The notes beneath the pieces are model-generated. The model did not search any database and was not told the origin of the DNA. It worked only from the letters and a program-made list of their open reading frames with translations. Of a DNA stretch of 64,000 nt, positions 22,732-34,693 are shown piece by piece. This DNA is from Penium margaritaceum (taxonomy: Eukaryota; Streptophyta; Zygnematophyceae; Desmidiales; Peniaceae). Both the position numbers and the translations under genes were made by a program. The stretch's first letter is position 1; each line of letters starts with the position of its first letter. The stretch is from the NCBI GenBank assembly GCA_023375785.1, contig SZWC01004701.1, forward strand, positions 1 through 64,000, in the 5' to 3' direction.

Positions 22732-23523
22732 TTGGCTGCAAGATTTTTGGGTTTTAAGTATTCATCAAGGAATGCACATCAGTATACATCTGGACAACAA
22801 CAATCTCAACATCAACGACCGAGTTCAGCTAACCTTCCCTTTCATCCGTCAAACCAAGGACCAGGTCCAACATCCGTCAACAACAACAGGACTTTTGGTG
22901 CTCCAGGAACCAGGTCGCTCTCGTACGTGCAATGTTGGCACTACGGAGAAATGGGTCATCTCAATTGTATGTGCCCTAAAAATACTCGGCAACAACTACA
23001 ACATCAAGCATTACTGGCACTCGACCCCAGCATGATATCTACTCTTGCAGCTGAAGTGGCAGCCGCACTCAACAATGGCTCACAAAATCTGCCGGCTCTT
23101 CATGACACCAGCAGCAGAACTAACATTCAAGTGCAGGCACCAGAAATTCCTACCTTCAGTTCCTCAAGCAACAGGATCACAACCCTGAAGGATGAAGTTG
23201 AGTTTGATGAAGTTGCCATGTGCTCAATGGAGAGTGTTCATTTGATCACAGCAGGAATTCTTGCCTGGATCATAGACTCAGGATGTACCAAGCATATGAG
23301 CTGCAATCGCTCATGGTTCTCGGACTTCAAGGAACTGAGACCACCGGGACCTGTTCGTCTTGGAGATGGTCGCACCATTCCAGCTGTTGGCCTTGGCACA
23401 GTGAAGGTCTGCATTGAGGTCAACGGCCATGTGGTCCCTCATGTCTTCTACGATGTACTCTTTGTTCCAGACATGGCAGCAAACCTACTCTCTGTCACCC
23501 GTTTCAACGACAAGGGTTTTTGA
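22732..23523 (+). pseudogene. C2 nucleocapsid knuckle and protease
   Basis: Open over about 263 codons. A knuckle-like CWHYGEMGHLNCMC lies about 70 residues in. Near residue 180 comes the aspartic protease motif WIIDSGCTKHM, followed by VFYDVLFVPDMAANLLSV, the usual copia post-protease block. The original junction with gag is not preserved. Confidence 0.78.
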
Positions 23524-23553
23524 GTCACCTTCGATATCGATGAGAGCTGCAAA

Positions 23554-24593
23554 GTGTACTCCAGTGCCAGTTCTAAACTGGTTGCAGATGCCAAGAGGAT
23601 GGGCAACTTAACCATTTTTTCCACAGTGAACAAGGCTCCAGATCCAAATCAACCTGAAGTTGCTTTTGCAGCCGCCAGCTCCACTGACTCCAAGGACGCT
23701 ACTCTCCATCACTCACGCGGTTCTGAGCACTCGGCACAACTTTGGCAAGCACGGCTTGGCCATGCGGAATATGACTCTCTCAAACGGCTTTTCTCTGGCT
23801 CAATGGCGCACTCCCTGCCGCAAGTCTCATTTCCAGATTCCCCTGCTACCTGTGAAGGGTGTTTGGCTGGCAAGCAGAAGCAGGATGCCTTTCCAACCCA
23901 TGGGGGTACTTCCACCAGTGGATGCTTGAGCTCGTTCACACTGATCTCTGCTATGTCAAAACTAGCTCCATGTCAGGGAAGCATTACTTCCTGCTCCTGA
24001 TTGACGACTTCAGCAGATTTGTGTGGGTTAATTTTCTGCGTAAAAAATTAGAGGCCGCTGATCACATCATCGCCTGGACTCGACGAGTTGAGAATGAAGC
24101 TAACACAACTGTCAAGGCCATCCGGTCAGACAATGGTGGCGAGTTTGTCTACTCCACCCTTCAGCAATTCTTCTCGCACAAGGGCATTCAACACCAACGA
24201 ACAGTGCCTTGGACTCCTCAACAAAATGGAACTGCTGAATGGATGAATCGCACTCTCCTTGACAAAGCACGCTCCATGCTGCTTTCAGCCGGCCTTTCTC
24301 CTAGCTTCTGGGCAGAGGCCATCAGCACTGCAGCGTACATCACTAACCGACTTCCCTGCAGAAAGCTTGACTACAACGTAACACCCTTCCAAGCCTGGAC
24401 CGGGCATTGTCCTGAACTTGGCCATCTTCGCATCTTTGGGAGCATCGCCTCCTTCTGGATTCATCCTGAGCAACATGACAAGTTGGATCCGCACACCAAG
24501 TTGAAGGCATTCTTCTTGGATATGAAGCAGAGGGCCAGGCATATCGACTGTACGATCTGGAAACCAAGCAGGTGTTTCACAGTCGCAGCGTGA
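23554..24593 (+). pseudogene. C2 integrase remnant
   Basis: The gag-pre-integrase zinc segment (LWQARLGHAEYDSLKRLF, then CEGCLAGKQKQ) is followed by the catalytic core: HTDLCYV, LIDDFSRFVWV, IRSDNGGEFV and PQQNGTAEWMNRTLLDKARSM. The C-terminal GHCPELGHLRIFGS block follows. Spread over two frames, otherwise well conserved. Confidence 0.85.
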
Positions 24594-24919
24594 AGTTTGA
24601 CGAGTGACCCTCTGCTGGCTCCACTCCACCTCCAATTCTGCAGCCTACTACCACCAGTCCCCTGGATGACCCTACTCCAGACGTCCTCCAGAAGGTCCAG
24701 GTGGATTTTGACCCCGACAAACATGAAGGAGTCTTACCGCCGGTGGTGCCTCACATTGCAGCACAACGACCTGCCAACACCGGTGGACGACGTGTCCGTC
24801 GCGTCAATCCTCATGTCCCTGATGGGTGGGATCCGGCACAGCCTCCTCGCCGCTCTGCTCGAGTTGCTGGGCTATCCCTTGTCACAGAGATTGTTGCCTT
24901 TGCAGGTGATGCTCTCGAC

Positions 24920-25610
24920 TCTGCTCTGGTCACTCAAAATCGTTAATCCCACCAGCTACAAGGATGCTCTCTCCAGACCCGAAGCCGACCAGTGGCATGC
25001 TGCTGCTGTCGAGGATTACGAGCAACTTCTCAAACAGCACACGTGGGATCTTGTACCTCTCCCACCTGGTGCACCGGTGGTGTCGTGCAGGTGGATTTTC
25101 AAGACAAAGTTGGATGCTGCTGGTGATCCATGCCGCTACAAGGCACGGCTTGTTGCTCGGAGTTTCAGCCAAGTTCACGGGGTGAACTACAGTGATACTT
25201 TTGCCCCAGTGGTGAAATACTCATCCATCCGCGTCATTCTGGCACTTGCCGCGTGCAACAACTGGCATCTCCATCAAATGGACGTCAAGTCCGCTTTTCT
25301 GAACGGTGATCTCGAGGAAGAGGTATACATGATGCAACCTGAGGGTTTTACACAGCCAGGGGAGGAAAATCTGGTTTGTCGGCTGCGCAAATCCCTCTAC
25401 GGCAGGCACCAAGACAGTGGAACAAAAAAATTCACGAGTTTTTCCTGCACCACAGCCTGCGCCAACTGCATTCAGACCACTCTGTATACTTCTCTGCTCA
25501 AGTTGGCGTCATCCTGTATGTTGATGATTTAATCCTGTTTGGCGGCTCCATGTCCTCCATTGATCAGCTCAAGGCTCAGCTCAAGACCGCCTTTTAGATG
25601 ACGGACATGG
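24920..25610 (+). pseudogene. C2 reverse transcriptase, 5' part
   Basis: Copia RT with SYKDALSRPEADQWHAA, CRWIFKTKLDAAG, YKARLVARSFSQVHGVNY, HQMDVKSAFLNGDLEEEVYM and the catalytic ILYVDDLILFG. The element stops soon after this and the RNase H domain is absent. Confidence 0.85.
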
Positions 25611-25640
25611 ACGCCCTGAAGTACTACCTTAGAATCCAGA

Positions 25641-25982
25641 TCTCCCAAGATCGGACGGCTCCAATCTGCTCCATCGGCTCCATTGGCTTCTTGTGGTATG
25701 GTGCATGCACGTGGCAGACTAGGAGACGAGGAATAGCTTTGTCCAAGTCGGACAAGACCCTCAAGCCCCAATAGGATAAATCTCTACCCCTTTAGAAGGT
25801 GGTACGATCCAGAGTCCGTTTTCTCACGATGGCACCATCGCCTTAGGCGATCATCAGCGAGAGGGGTATGCAACAGAACCAAGTGCACCTTTGACAACGG
25901 TTGAACTCAATAGCCTCATCAGCCTCATCGTCCTCAAGAAAGTAGAGTAGCAGCGAAGCAGAGAAGACGAGTAACCGCCAAA
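25641..25982 (+). other. Junction C2/C3, probable C3 leader
   Basis: No domain is seen. The right half directly precedes C3 gag and is probably its leader; where C2 ends is uncertain. Confidence 0.4.
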
Positions 25983-26830
25983 AATGGCAGATCTGACTCA
26001 AGCCCGCCTCAAGGCGGGTACGTCTAAATTCACGAGGACAGAATTTCCCTTGTGAAAGTGGCAGTTTGAGATTGTCATGAATGTACATGGCTACCTCGAC
26101 ATCCTAAAAGGGACTGAGACAACACATTCCGATGCAACAGTGGCTATGCATGCGGCTGACCTTGCAGCATGGACAATCAAGAACAACATGGCTCTCGCCA
26201 TACTTGTGGCGTCAATCAACGAGACTGAACACTCCCACATCACATGATGCACATCGGCCGCCAAGGCCTACAAAAAACTCTCACGGGTACATCAATAAAA
26301 CATCCTAGCAAACTGACTTTTGATCTTCAAAATATTGATGTCGATGAGGGTGAGCGAAGGAAAATCGATACCCAAATTTCTATAGTCATTCGACAACATA
26401 CTACAAGAGGTCCAGGAAATGGAATGGATAATCGACTCCAACATGTGTGCCATGATCCTTCTGATGGCGCTGCCAGAAAGCTGGGTATCCTTGATCACCA
26501 TATTTGGCGGTTGGAAGGAAGCAGATCTGACGTATGAGGCTATCGCTGAACACGTCCGCAACGAGTCCATGCGACACAGTGGTAGTGAGGCAAATATTTC
26601 AGCCTATGCCTCTTGCTCGGTAGACAAGGTGCAAGCTCCTGCTCCGGTCAAGGCAACAGCGGAAGCGGTGGCGGTGGAGGGAAAGGTAATGGTGGCGGGA
26701 AGATTTCCAAGAAGCCCGGCAACTGTCATAACTGTGGCAAGGTTGGGAACTGGGCTAGGGAATCCTGTAGTCCAAAGAAAGAAGGCGGGAACAAGGGTGG
26801 GAAGGAAAAGAAGGAGCTCACCAACATGAT
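25983..26830 (+). pseudogene. C3 gag with glycine-rich tail
   Basis: Begins MADLTQARLKAGTSKFTRTE. Later blocks match the gags of C4 and C6: MALPESWVSLITIFGGW here, MDLPDSWSPLIMILGGW in C4. A Gly-rich stretch and a knuckle-like CHNCGKVGNWARESC follow. Several breaks. Confidence 0.75.
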
Positions 26831-26869
26831 GGATGAAGGGTTGTCCATGAAGGGGGCACCGATCCTTAG

Positions 26870-27110
26870 GCCCGAGGCATTTTCCCTTGACTCGGGAACC
26901 AACCACCACTCTTCAAAAGAGAAGGGTGGATTTGTCTCCATGGCCGAATCTGACATGCGCATCAAGTGTGCAAACGACGGTGTCGTCCAAGCCATGGGCA
27001 AAGGGGACAAGGTGATCACGTTCAACGTGAACGGTGCCAAGAAGGAGGCCAATCTGCAAAAGGTGGTGTATATGCCCTCCTTCGCAACGAACCTACTGTC
27101 AGTCTCATAG
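26870..27110 (+). pseudogene. C3 protease remnant
   Basis: FSLDSGTNHHSS carries the catalytic Asp-Ser-Gly; VVYMPSFATNLLSVS is the conserved copia block that follows. It lies directly downstream of the knuckle. Confidence 0.75.
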
Positions 27111-27234
27111 GTTACCGGCAACAACATGACCGTGGTATTCATCAACAAGGAAGTCGTGGTCCTAAAAACAAAGACATCAAGATTGTGTACGCCCTAGACG
27201 ACCTCATGCTTCAAGTTCCAAGAGTCGCCGGTCT

Positions 27235-28330
27235 TTACTTGCTTAAAACCAAAGTCACCAAGGTGTCGGATGAGGGACCAGCATGTGCCATCGTGACGAT
27301 GGCACCGAAGCTAAAAGATGCACCGCCGGCGACCGCTGCATTCGCCACATCAACCAAAGACACTGACACTGATCTCTGGCATCGGCGATTTGGCCACGTG
27401 GCCAACAGTATGCTGCAGAAGATGCAAGAGCAAGAGGTAGTCCGTGGAATGGAAGGGTGCACCATGAAGCACGGAGAAGGGTGAAAATTGTCTGAACCAT
27501 GCCTCCAAGTGAAGGGAAAGAAGAAGCCATTTGGGAGAGGAGGTCAACGAGTGAAGAATATCTTGGACCTGATCCTCAATGACGTGTGCGGAACCTTCCG
27601 CACGACTTCTAACAAAGGAAGCAAGTACTTCCTGACCTGCATCAACGACCACAGTCGCAGGTTGTGGATCTACTTCCTCAAAACAAAGGGAGAAGGAGAA
27701 GCTCCTCAAGTCCGTCGCCATGGTAGAGCGGCAAACGTATGAGAAGGTGAATAAGCTCCGAAGTGAGAACAGGGATGAGTACGAGGCATGCAAGCCTTGG
27801 CTCAAGCATCATGGTATCCGCCACGAGCAAACCATCCCTTACAACCCCCAAAGCAACGAAGTGGCCGAGAGGATAAACCAGACCCTGCTCGGTATGGTGC
27901 GAAGCATGCTCTTTGATGCCAAGCTCCCATCTTGCTTTTGGGATGAGGCAGCAACAACGGCCTGCTACCTCTTGAACCTCACACCAGCAACCGCCTTACA
28001 GAAGCGTGGAACGGAGCAGGACAAGCAGCTAAAGACCACAGAGGAATCATGTTAGGGAAAGAAACCTAACGCCTCTCACCTGAAGGTGTTCGGTTCAACT
28101 GCATGGTTGAAGATCCAGTCGGGAGAAGGTGGAGGCAAGCTCGACGCACATTCCAAGAAGTACATCATGGTTGGGTACGACACGTCATACAAATCATATC
28201 GGCTTTGGGATCAGGCAGTAGGCAAGCTCGTGAGGAGCTGCAACGTCGAGTTTGACGAACGTATCCTTGGAAAGGGAGAGTTGCTGGACCTGATCCTCGC
28301 TCCCAAGGCGGGAGAGTGGATAGTGTTGCT
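27235..28330 (+). pseudogene. C3 integrase remnant
   Basis: LWHRRFGHVANSMLQKMQ (zinc segment), YFLTCINDHSRRLWIYFL, IPYNPQSNEVAERINQTLLG and LKVFGSTAWLKIQ mark the gag-pre-integrase, core and C-terminal parts. A VGYDTSYKSYRLWDQ block closes the domain. Broken in a few places. Confidence 0.82.
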
Positions 28331-28635
28331 CGAGTCCGGAGACCAAGCACCCAAAAACTGGCTCGCTTTGCCAGCAGGTGGTGGGAATGGGAGAGCAGCT
28401 GTGCAGGATGATGCAGTATCTCACATAGACGCAGATACTGAGGCATCCGGGGCTTCTGAATCTGGCTTGGAGTCTGATGACTCTTCCGATGATGACGGTG
28501 ACAAAAGACCACTTGTGGTAGCACCTGCAGCAGAGCAGGAAGCCGCAACAGTACCCCGATGTTGTTTGCGACCACAGAAAGTACCCTTGTAATGTGAAGA
28601 CTATTGGACCGGCCTTAGCTGGTTATGTATAGCTT

Positions 28636-28958
28636 AGGAAGAGCCATCCACAGTGGCGGAGGCGATGAACGGCCCAGATGCGGCCAAGTGGAAGGAGGCA
28701 GTGGACAACGAGCTCGCGTCCATTGAGGAGAACGGCACATGGGTGGTGGTGGATAGACCCAGCAAGGCGCACGTGGTGGGATCCAAGTGGGTCCTCGGAG
28801 TGAAGAAGAAGCAAGACATCAGTATTGAAAAGTTCAAGGCGAGGATAGTGGTTAAAGGGTTTTCTTAATGTCCGGGCTCCGAGTACAATGAGACGTTCGT
28901 GCCCGTTATGACCTTTGCCTCCATCCGCTCTCTCCTCGCCATTGTAGCCGGAAAGAAC
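28636..28958 (+). pseudogene. C3 reverse transcriptase, 5' portion up to the C4 insertion
   Basis: The copia RT start is clear: AAKWKEAVDNELASIEENGT and KFKARIVVKGFS. The reading stops at the C4 target site AGAAC (28954-28958). The remainder of the domain lies beyond C4 at 34689. Confidence 0.85.
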
Positions 28959-29692
28959 TGTTGGAAATGTGGTTCCAATGTGGTCTGACCACTTCCTGAG
29001 ATTCAAAGCTCTTTTGGGCAGCAGTCTTACACAAAATGTGTGCTTTCTGGTCACTACACACGATGTGAGCAGAGATCTGAAGGAATTCAGCAACACCCAA
29101 CGTTCAAAGAGCTGGGGATCAAATTTTTGGTGGATATTTGGACAAGGACTACATCAGCAAAATTATATTTCTAGTCACAAGCTTTCCAACGCACTAAACC
29201 GCGCGTGATTTGGACAACCATAGCGCCCAATACGCGATTCAAAGTGCATTATTGAGTCTATGTCCCTGATAGAGCTCCAGCGTGAGTGACGGGCGCCCGA
29301 AGCGCCCTGGACCCCACAAAAGCTTCAGACTGCCATGCCGAAGTGCCCATAGATCCAATGGACCATGGAATATTTCTGCTAGCATCCCCCAAGGGACGCC
29401 TTGACCATGGTGTGCATGGTGGAAGTCGAACTGGTCACCGCTGGATCAATTTTCCTGCCGGTACCAAGTCTGCCGTCCAAACCCGGACGCCCAGCACCAC
29501 CTCCCAAATTTGACGGACCAGAAACTCCCTCAATTCTTAGTCGATTGCTGCAATTCAAATTGCAGCTGGTCCAGCATTTCCTCTAGTTTCTAAAAAATCC
29601 ATCCATGCATACAAACATGCACTGTACAAGGATCTGGAGCCATCACCATGAAAACGGCAACTCCAGGGCATGGCACGGGGCAATATGTAACA
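28959..29692 (-). repeat. 3' LTR of C4
   Basis: Opens TGTTGGAAATG and ends ATATGTAACA on the plus strand; 734 bp; pairs with 33960-34688. Confidence 0.9.
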
Positions 29693-29731
29693 ATCTCCCC
29701 CTTACTCCTGCCACGCCGGATGCCTCCCTGC

Positions 29732-30424
29732 TCACTCATGCTCATCTTCCATAGAGCTCTCGAGCCCATCGTAGCCCATAATCCCAAGGCCTGCCACATC
29801 GAGGACATGTCGATCTCTGGAATGCGCCTTGGTCAAGCAATCCGCAAGCATGTGTTTCGTACTACAATGTTGTAGCACAACCTGTCCCTTTTGGACCATG
29901 TCACCCGCATAATGGTATCGCACATCAGTGTGCTTATTCCTCTTATGTTGCGTCAGGTTGTTGGTCAGCGAGATGGAGCCGGTGTTGTCCTCTTGTACCA
30001 CCGTAGACTTCCGTTGTGGCACGCCGAGTTCCCCCAATAGCGTGCGGAGCAACACCGCCTCCTTGACCGCTTTGACCAATGCGATGTACTCCGCTTCCAG
30101 TGTGGAGGTGGCGACAAAATCCTGTTTACTGCTGCACCATTAGACCGCTGTACCTGCAAGGAAGAACACATAGCCGGAGGTGGACTTCCACTTGTCCACA
30201 TCTCCGGTGTTGTCTGCATACGTATAGCAGAGCAGACGCAAGGGGTCCGTCCTCCCCTTGCCGTCAAACCTGAGGCACGCGTGCCGCGTCGCCTGCAGGT
30301 AACAGAGGATGCGCTTGACCGCCTTCCACTGTAGTGGCACTGGATCGGCCACGTACCTGCTCACTTGACCCACCACGTAGGCCAGGTCCGGTCGAGTCGC
30401 CACCATGGCGTACATGCCCACCAC
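29732..30424 (-). pseudogene. C4 RNase H remnant
   Basis: Opens MVGMYAMVATRPDLAYVVG (end of RT), then a YADNTGDVDKWKSTSGYVFF block. The C-terminal part has DVRYHYAGDMVQKGQVVLQ and HMLADCLTKAHS. It lies just inside the PPT and 3' LTR. Confidence 0.85.
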
Positions 30425-30427
30425 GGA

Positions 30428-31252
30428 CTAGTACGGTATCCCTGCCATGTCCTCCCGCTCTTCTTTTGTTTGCGGCGACATTGCCGCGGTCAGGTCACAG
30501 GTTGTGGAGACCGGACTGCCAGCTGGTTTGCAGTCATCCATACCGTACCGCTTCAGCACTTCGGCCACGTACTTGGCATGCCCTAGCTCAAGTGTGCACA
30601 CCCTCCAATTCCGCGCTATGCTCACCCAGAGGTAGTACTCCAGATCCCCCATGTCGGACATCTGAAAACTGCTGCTCAGCTGCTCCTTTAGCTGCTGTAG
30701 AGCCTTCAGATCAGACGAACACAAAATCAGGTCGTCCATGTAGAGTGCGATAATCTCATGGAGCTGGTTGTTGCGCCGCATGTACACATTTTGATCAGAT
30801 TCACAACGCTTGAAGCCGAGCTACGCCATGTAGCCGTCCATCTGCTGGTACTAGCACTACAGTGACTGTTTTAGCCCATACAAGGACTTGCGTAGCTTGT
30901 ACACCTTGCCCTCCGACGCATCCACCCCCTCCAGCACCTCCATGAAGATCTCCTTGTCGAAAATGCCATTCAATAATGCAGTTTTCATGTCCATTTGGTC
31001 CTTGACAACTGCCACCACGAGGATCGCTTGGATGCTCATGAACTTGGCGACGGGGGCGAACATCTCATCATAGTGTTCGCCCTTGCGTTGTGCAAACCCC
31101 TTCGCCACCAGCCGTGCCTTGTACTTCTCCACTTCACCCTCCTTGGTGTACTCTGTTGTGAAGACCCACTTGGATCCGATGACCTTGGCATCTTTTGGCC
31201 GATCCACGAGCTCCCAAGTGTCGTTCTCGGCAATGGACGCCAACTTTGACAT
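30428..31252 (-). pseudogene. C4 reverse transcriptase remnant
   Basis: MSKLASIAENDTWELVDRP, GSKWVFTTEYTKEG, YKARLVAKGFAQRKGEHYDE and KVYKLRKSLYGLKQ form the fingers and palm. The catalytic IALYMDDLILCSS and MSDMGDLEYYLWVSI follow in a second frame. A close relative of C6 RT. Confidence 0.88.
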
Positions 31253-31873
31253 GATAGTTGCGTCCCATTGCTCTGCTTCGGGTCGTGCAAGCGCCTCTTA
31301 CACGGTTTTCGGCTCCGCTGTGGCTGCCATCATGCACCGTGCCATGCTAATCCAGCTGTCCGTTGCTACAGCGTACCGTTTTGTCGCATTCCGCTGCCTT
31401 CAGCTGCGTTGCGATGATTTTGGTGATGCCCGGCGGCTCGTCCTGCAGCCGCTCCACGGCAGCTCTGTTCGCATCCTTGGCCTCCTATGCTTTGGTTGAT
31501 GCATCTTGCGCCTCTGCGACACCTGCGTTTGTACCGTTGCCCTGCTGTTCCCCAGCACCGTTGCACTTCGAAGACGCTTCGTCAGTGTCAGCGTCTGCCG
31601 GCTCCTCCTCATCGGTTAGGAGATGGAACCACTCCCCCTGCTTCGGAGAGTCCACCATGCCGATGTCACTATTGCTGCTATTGTAGGTCTGCTGCTCATC
31701 AAACTCAACGTCACGGATGCTAAAGACCTCCTACTTGCTCACGTCATAGAGCCGGTACGCCGTAAGCGCGCTCTCGTAGCCAAGGAAGAGACATGGCTTT
31801 GTGCGTGGGTCCAGTTTTCCGTCGCGTCGTTGTGCCGTATGCACCAGCACATGCGCCTTGCACCCGAAGACCT

Positions 31874-32789
31874 TCAGGTGTCCCACACTTGGCTTGCCCC
31901 GCTCCATACCTCCTGTGGCATCTTCCAGCCGCTCTTCCCCTCCAGTACTGCCATCGGGGTCAAGTTTATGGTGTAGCTTGCCATACGCACCGCTTCTGTC
32001 CAGAAGCTCCGCGGCAATCCCGCATCCACGAGCATCGTTCGCACCATGTCCAGCAACATCTGGTTTGCACGCTCCGCCATGCTATTAGACTGTGGCGAGT
32101 AGGGAGTTGTGTGCTCCTACTTGATGCGCTGCTACTTCAACCACCCACTGTAGTCCACATACTCTTCGCCATTATTGCTGTGTAGCGCTCTGACCTTGCA
32201 TCCGGTCTGTCTCTCCACCGCAGCGAAGTACTCCTTCAGCCGGTCCAGCACCATGAATTTCCGCTTCATGAAGTACACGTAGATTTTTTTGCTACAGTCA
32301 TAAAGAGAAGGTGACAAAGTATTGCGCACTGCCTTTTGACGATCTTTTGAACGGTCCACACACATCACTGTGCACGATCTCCAGCAGGTCTTGGACGCGT
32401 CCCACGTTCTCGTTGAACGGTTTGCGCCTCGCCTTGCCCAAAATGCAAGGCTCGCACTTTTTGTGTGCTGCTACATCTGCTACTACATCTGCTACACCGG
32501 CGATGTCAAGGCCACAGACCATGTCATGATTCGCCATCTCCTTCAGGACTGCGGACAAGGAATGCCCCAGCCGCCGGTGCCAGAGCTCCAGATCAACTCC
32601 CCCTCCTCTGGCCAAGTTGACGGCGCATTCTTGCAAATCTGCCGCATCTGCTGCTGCGAGGATCACCTTTTTCTCCACAATATAGAGATTGCCCTCGCAC
32701 TTAGCCTCCAGCATGACTTCGCCTCCGCCGTCCATGCACACCACTGTGCCTTTCCTACAGAAGAGCACCTCATACCCCTTATCCGTCAA
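31874..32789 (-). pseudogene. C4 integrase remnant
   Basis: LELWHRRLGHSLSAVLKEM and CEPCILGKARRKPFNE mark the zinc part, then EIVHSDVCGPF and VRALHSNNGEEYVD. The AERANQMLLDMVRTML helix and the WTEAVRMASYTINLTP segment close the core. Broken in a few places. Confidence 0.83.
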
Positions 32790-32916
32790 GCGACTAACAC
32801 TTAGAATGTCAGCCAGGCTGGGGACATGTTACACATCATGGACAAAACACAATACCTTCTTACCGTTCACCTCCACCTCCACCTCAACGTCTCCTTGGCC
32901 AGCCGCCGGCTCGACT

Positions 32917-33723
32917 TTACCACCATAAACTTGGCACATGTGGTGTAGTGGACAAACCCCATCTTATCAACTTGGGTGTGCTCCTCGGCACCAAAATCCA
33001 GGCATCGCCTGTTGGCCCCATTGAGGTTGTGGTTTGTGGTGCCGTTGAGGAGCGCCTTCTTGCCTTTTTCCTCCTTGCGGCCGGCCTTCGCCTCCTCCGG
33101 ACGCTTGCAGGCCCAATGGCCCTCCTCACCGCAGTTGCGACACGGACCTTTTTGACACCCTTCTTGCCGCCGCGATTTCCGCCGCCTCCCTTGCCGCTGC
33201 TGCCGCCACCACGTGCTTTGGTGACCAGGGCCGATGACGATGACGAGGCCTTGCTGCCACTGCGACGTTGCATCTCGTTAAAGATGTACTCGGTGATTGC
33301 GCCATAGGTGAGTTTGTCCTCCGCCCAACCACCGAGGATCATAATGAGGGGGCTCCAACTGTCAGGTAAATCCATGAGGGCCATCGCTTGCAGTTGAGAG
33401 TCGACCTTCCATCCCACATCATTACATTGCGAGGCAAGTGACTCGATCTGCTGCATGGCAATGAGGATGTCCTCTCCCTCCTCGATCCTTACCGTTAGAA
33501 GCCACTTCATCGCAAAGACCCGGTTTGCAAACAAAGTGGACTAGTGGATGGTGCAAAGCCTTTTCCATGCCTCGGTGGCCAATGTGCTTCCTTGGAAGTA
33601 GCCCCGTTGGTTCTCGGCAGTAGACAACAGCAGGAGCATGAGTGCCTCGGTATCTTTCTTTACGAAGGCCTGTTGCTCCTCTTCTGTCGCGGTCTTCTCG
33701 TCGAGCACCTCCGTAGCCTTCAT
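32917..33723 (-). pseudogene. C4 gag with Gly/Lys-rich tail and protease start
   Basis: Pieces show KKDTEALMLLLLSTAENQRG, MKWLLTVRIEEGEDILIAMQ and MDLPDSWSPLIMILGGW, the pattern shared with C3 and C6. The C-terminal Gly/Lys-rich part is basic, as nucleocapsids are. Protease remnants with a WILDFGAEEH-like motif follow near 33000. Broken. Confidence 0.78.
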
Positions 33724-33942
33724 CAGGTCGAATAGTCCCTTGTGTGCGAGGTAGATCTCAAAGTGCCACCTCCACAGCCCAAATCAAGGGCCACCCATGT
33801 ACTCCTGGGTCAGCTGTGACTCCGTCCACTGCGCCATGATGCGCTTCTGCTACCCGGGTCGTCAGACGTTGACAGCGAGGTTGTCCGAGACGTTCCTCCT
33901 GTCCGTTGCGGAAGCCGTGGACGTTTGGGATCGGTCTGGGTC

Positions 33943-33957
33943 GTGGGCCCATAACCC
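33943..33957 (-). other. Primer binding site of C4 (half-tRNA iMet type)
   Basis: The minus strand reads GGGTTATGGGCCCAC two bases after the 5' LTR. It is the exact complement of the plant initiator tRNA-Met anticodon arm GTGGGCCCATAACCC as I recall it. Confidence 0.88.
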
Positions 33958-33959
33958 TT

Positions 33960-34688
33960 TGTTGAGAATGTGGTTCTGACGTGGCCTGAACACGTCCTGA
34001 GGTTCACAGCTCTTTTGGACAGCAGTCTTAGACGAAGTGTGTAATTTCTGCTCGCCATACACTATGTGAGTAGAGTTCTGACAGAATTCAGCAATACCCA
34101 AAGTTCGAAGAGCTGGGGATCAAATTTTAAGCGGATATCTGGACAAGGACCACGTCAGCAAAGTTATAGTACTAGTCACAAGCTTTCCAACGTACCAAAC
34201 CGCGCGCACTTTGGATAACTGTAGCATCCAATACGTGATTCGAAGTGCATCATTGAGTCTCTGACCCTGATAGAGCACTAACGTGAGTGACGGGCGCCCG
34301 AAGCACCCTGGATCCCAATGAAGCATCAGACCGCCATTGCGAAGTGCCCATGGCTCTAATGAACCATGGGATATTACTGCTAGCATCCCCCAAGGGGCGC
34401 CTCGGCCATGGTATGCATGGTGGGAGTCGAACTGGTCACCGCCGGGTCAATTTTCAGGCCGGTACCAAGTCTACCGTCCAAACCCGGATGGCCAGCACCA
34501 CCTCCCAACTTTGAAGGACCATAACTCCCTCAATTCTTGGCCAAGTGCTATGATTCAGCAGCTGGTCTAGTATGTCCTCTGTTTTTTGAAACATACATCC
34601 ATGCATGCAAACATGCACTGTGTAAGGATCTGGAGCCATCTCCCTGAAAACGGCAACTCCAGGTCATGTCACGGGGCAATATGTAACA
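33960..34688 (-). repeat. 5' LTR of C4
   Basis: Opens TGTTGAGAATG, ends ATATGTAACA on the plus strand; followed by the AGAAC target duplication. Confidence 0.9.
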
Positions 34689-34693
34689 AGAAC

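Larger units (their letters stand above)
21655..25640 (+). mobile_element. Copia C2 fragment lying in the 5' region of C3 (broken)
   Basis: A second, unrelated copia on the plus strand. It has its own full-tRNA PBS (TGATATCAGAGC, 21788-21799), gag, protease, integrase and the first part of RT. It stops near 25640 without RNase H or a recognisable 3' LTR. Any 5' LTR would have to fit within about 21655-21785; an end in TTTTTTACA at 21785 is suggestive. Its junctions with C3 are unclear. Relatively few breaks in gag; several in pol. Confidence 0.65.
28959..34688 (-). mobile_element. Ty1/copia element C4, structurally complete, broken
   Basis: A 5.7-kb minus-strand element inserted in the RT of C3. 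LTRs are 28959-29692 (3') and 33960-34688 (5'), with a perfect target duplication AGAAC at 28954-28958 and 34689-34693. The PPT (AAGGGGGAGAT on the minus strand) abuts the left LTR. The PBS abuts the right LTR. All copia domains are present in order. LTR identity is roughly 85 %, so it is fairly old. The coding region has several breaks. Confidence 0.92.
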
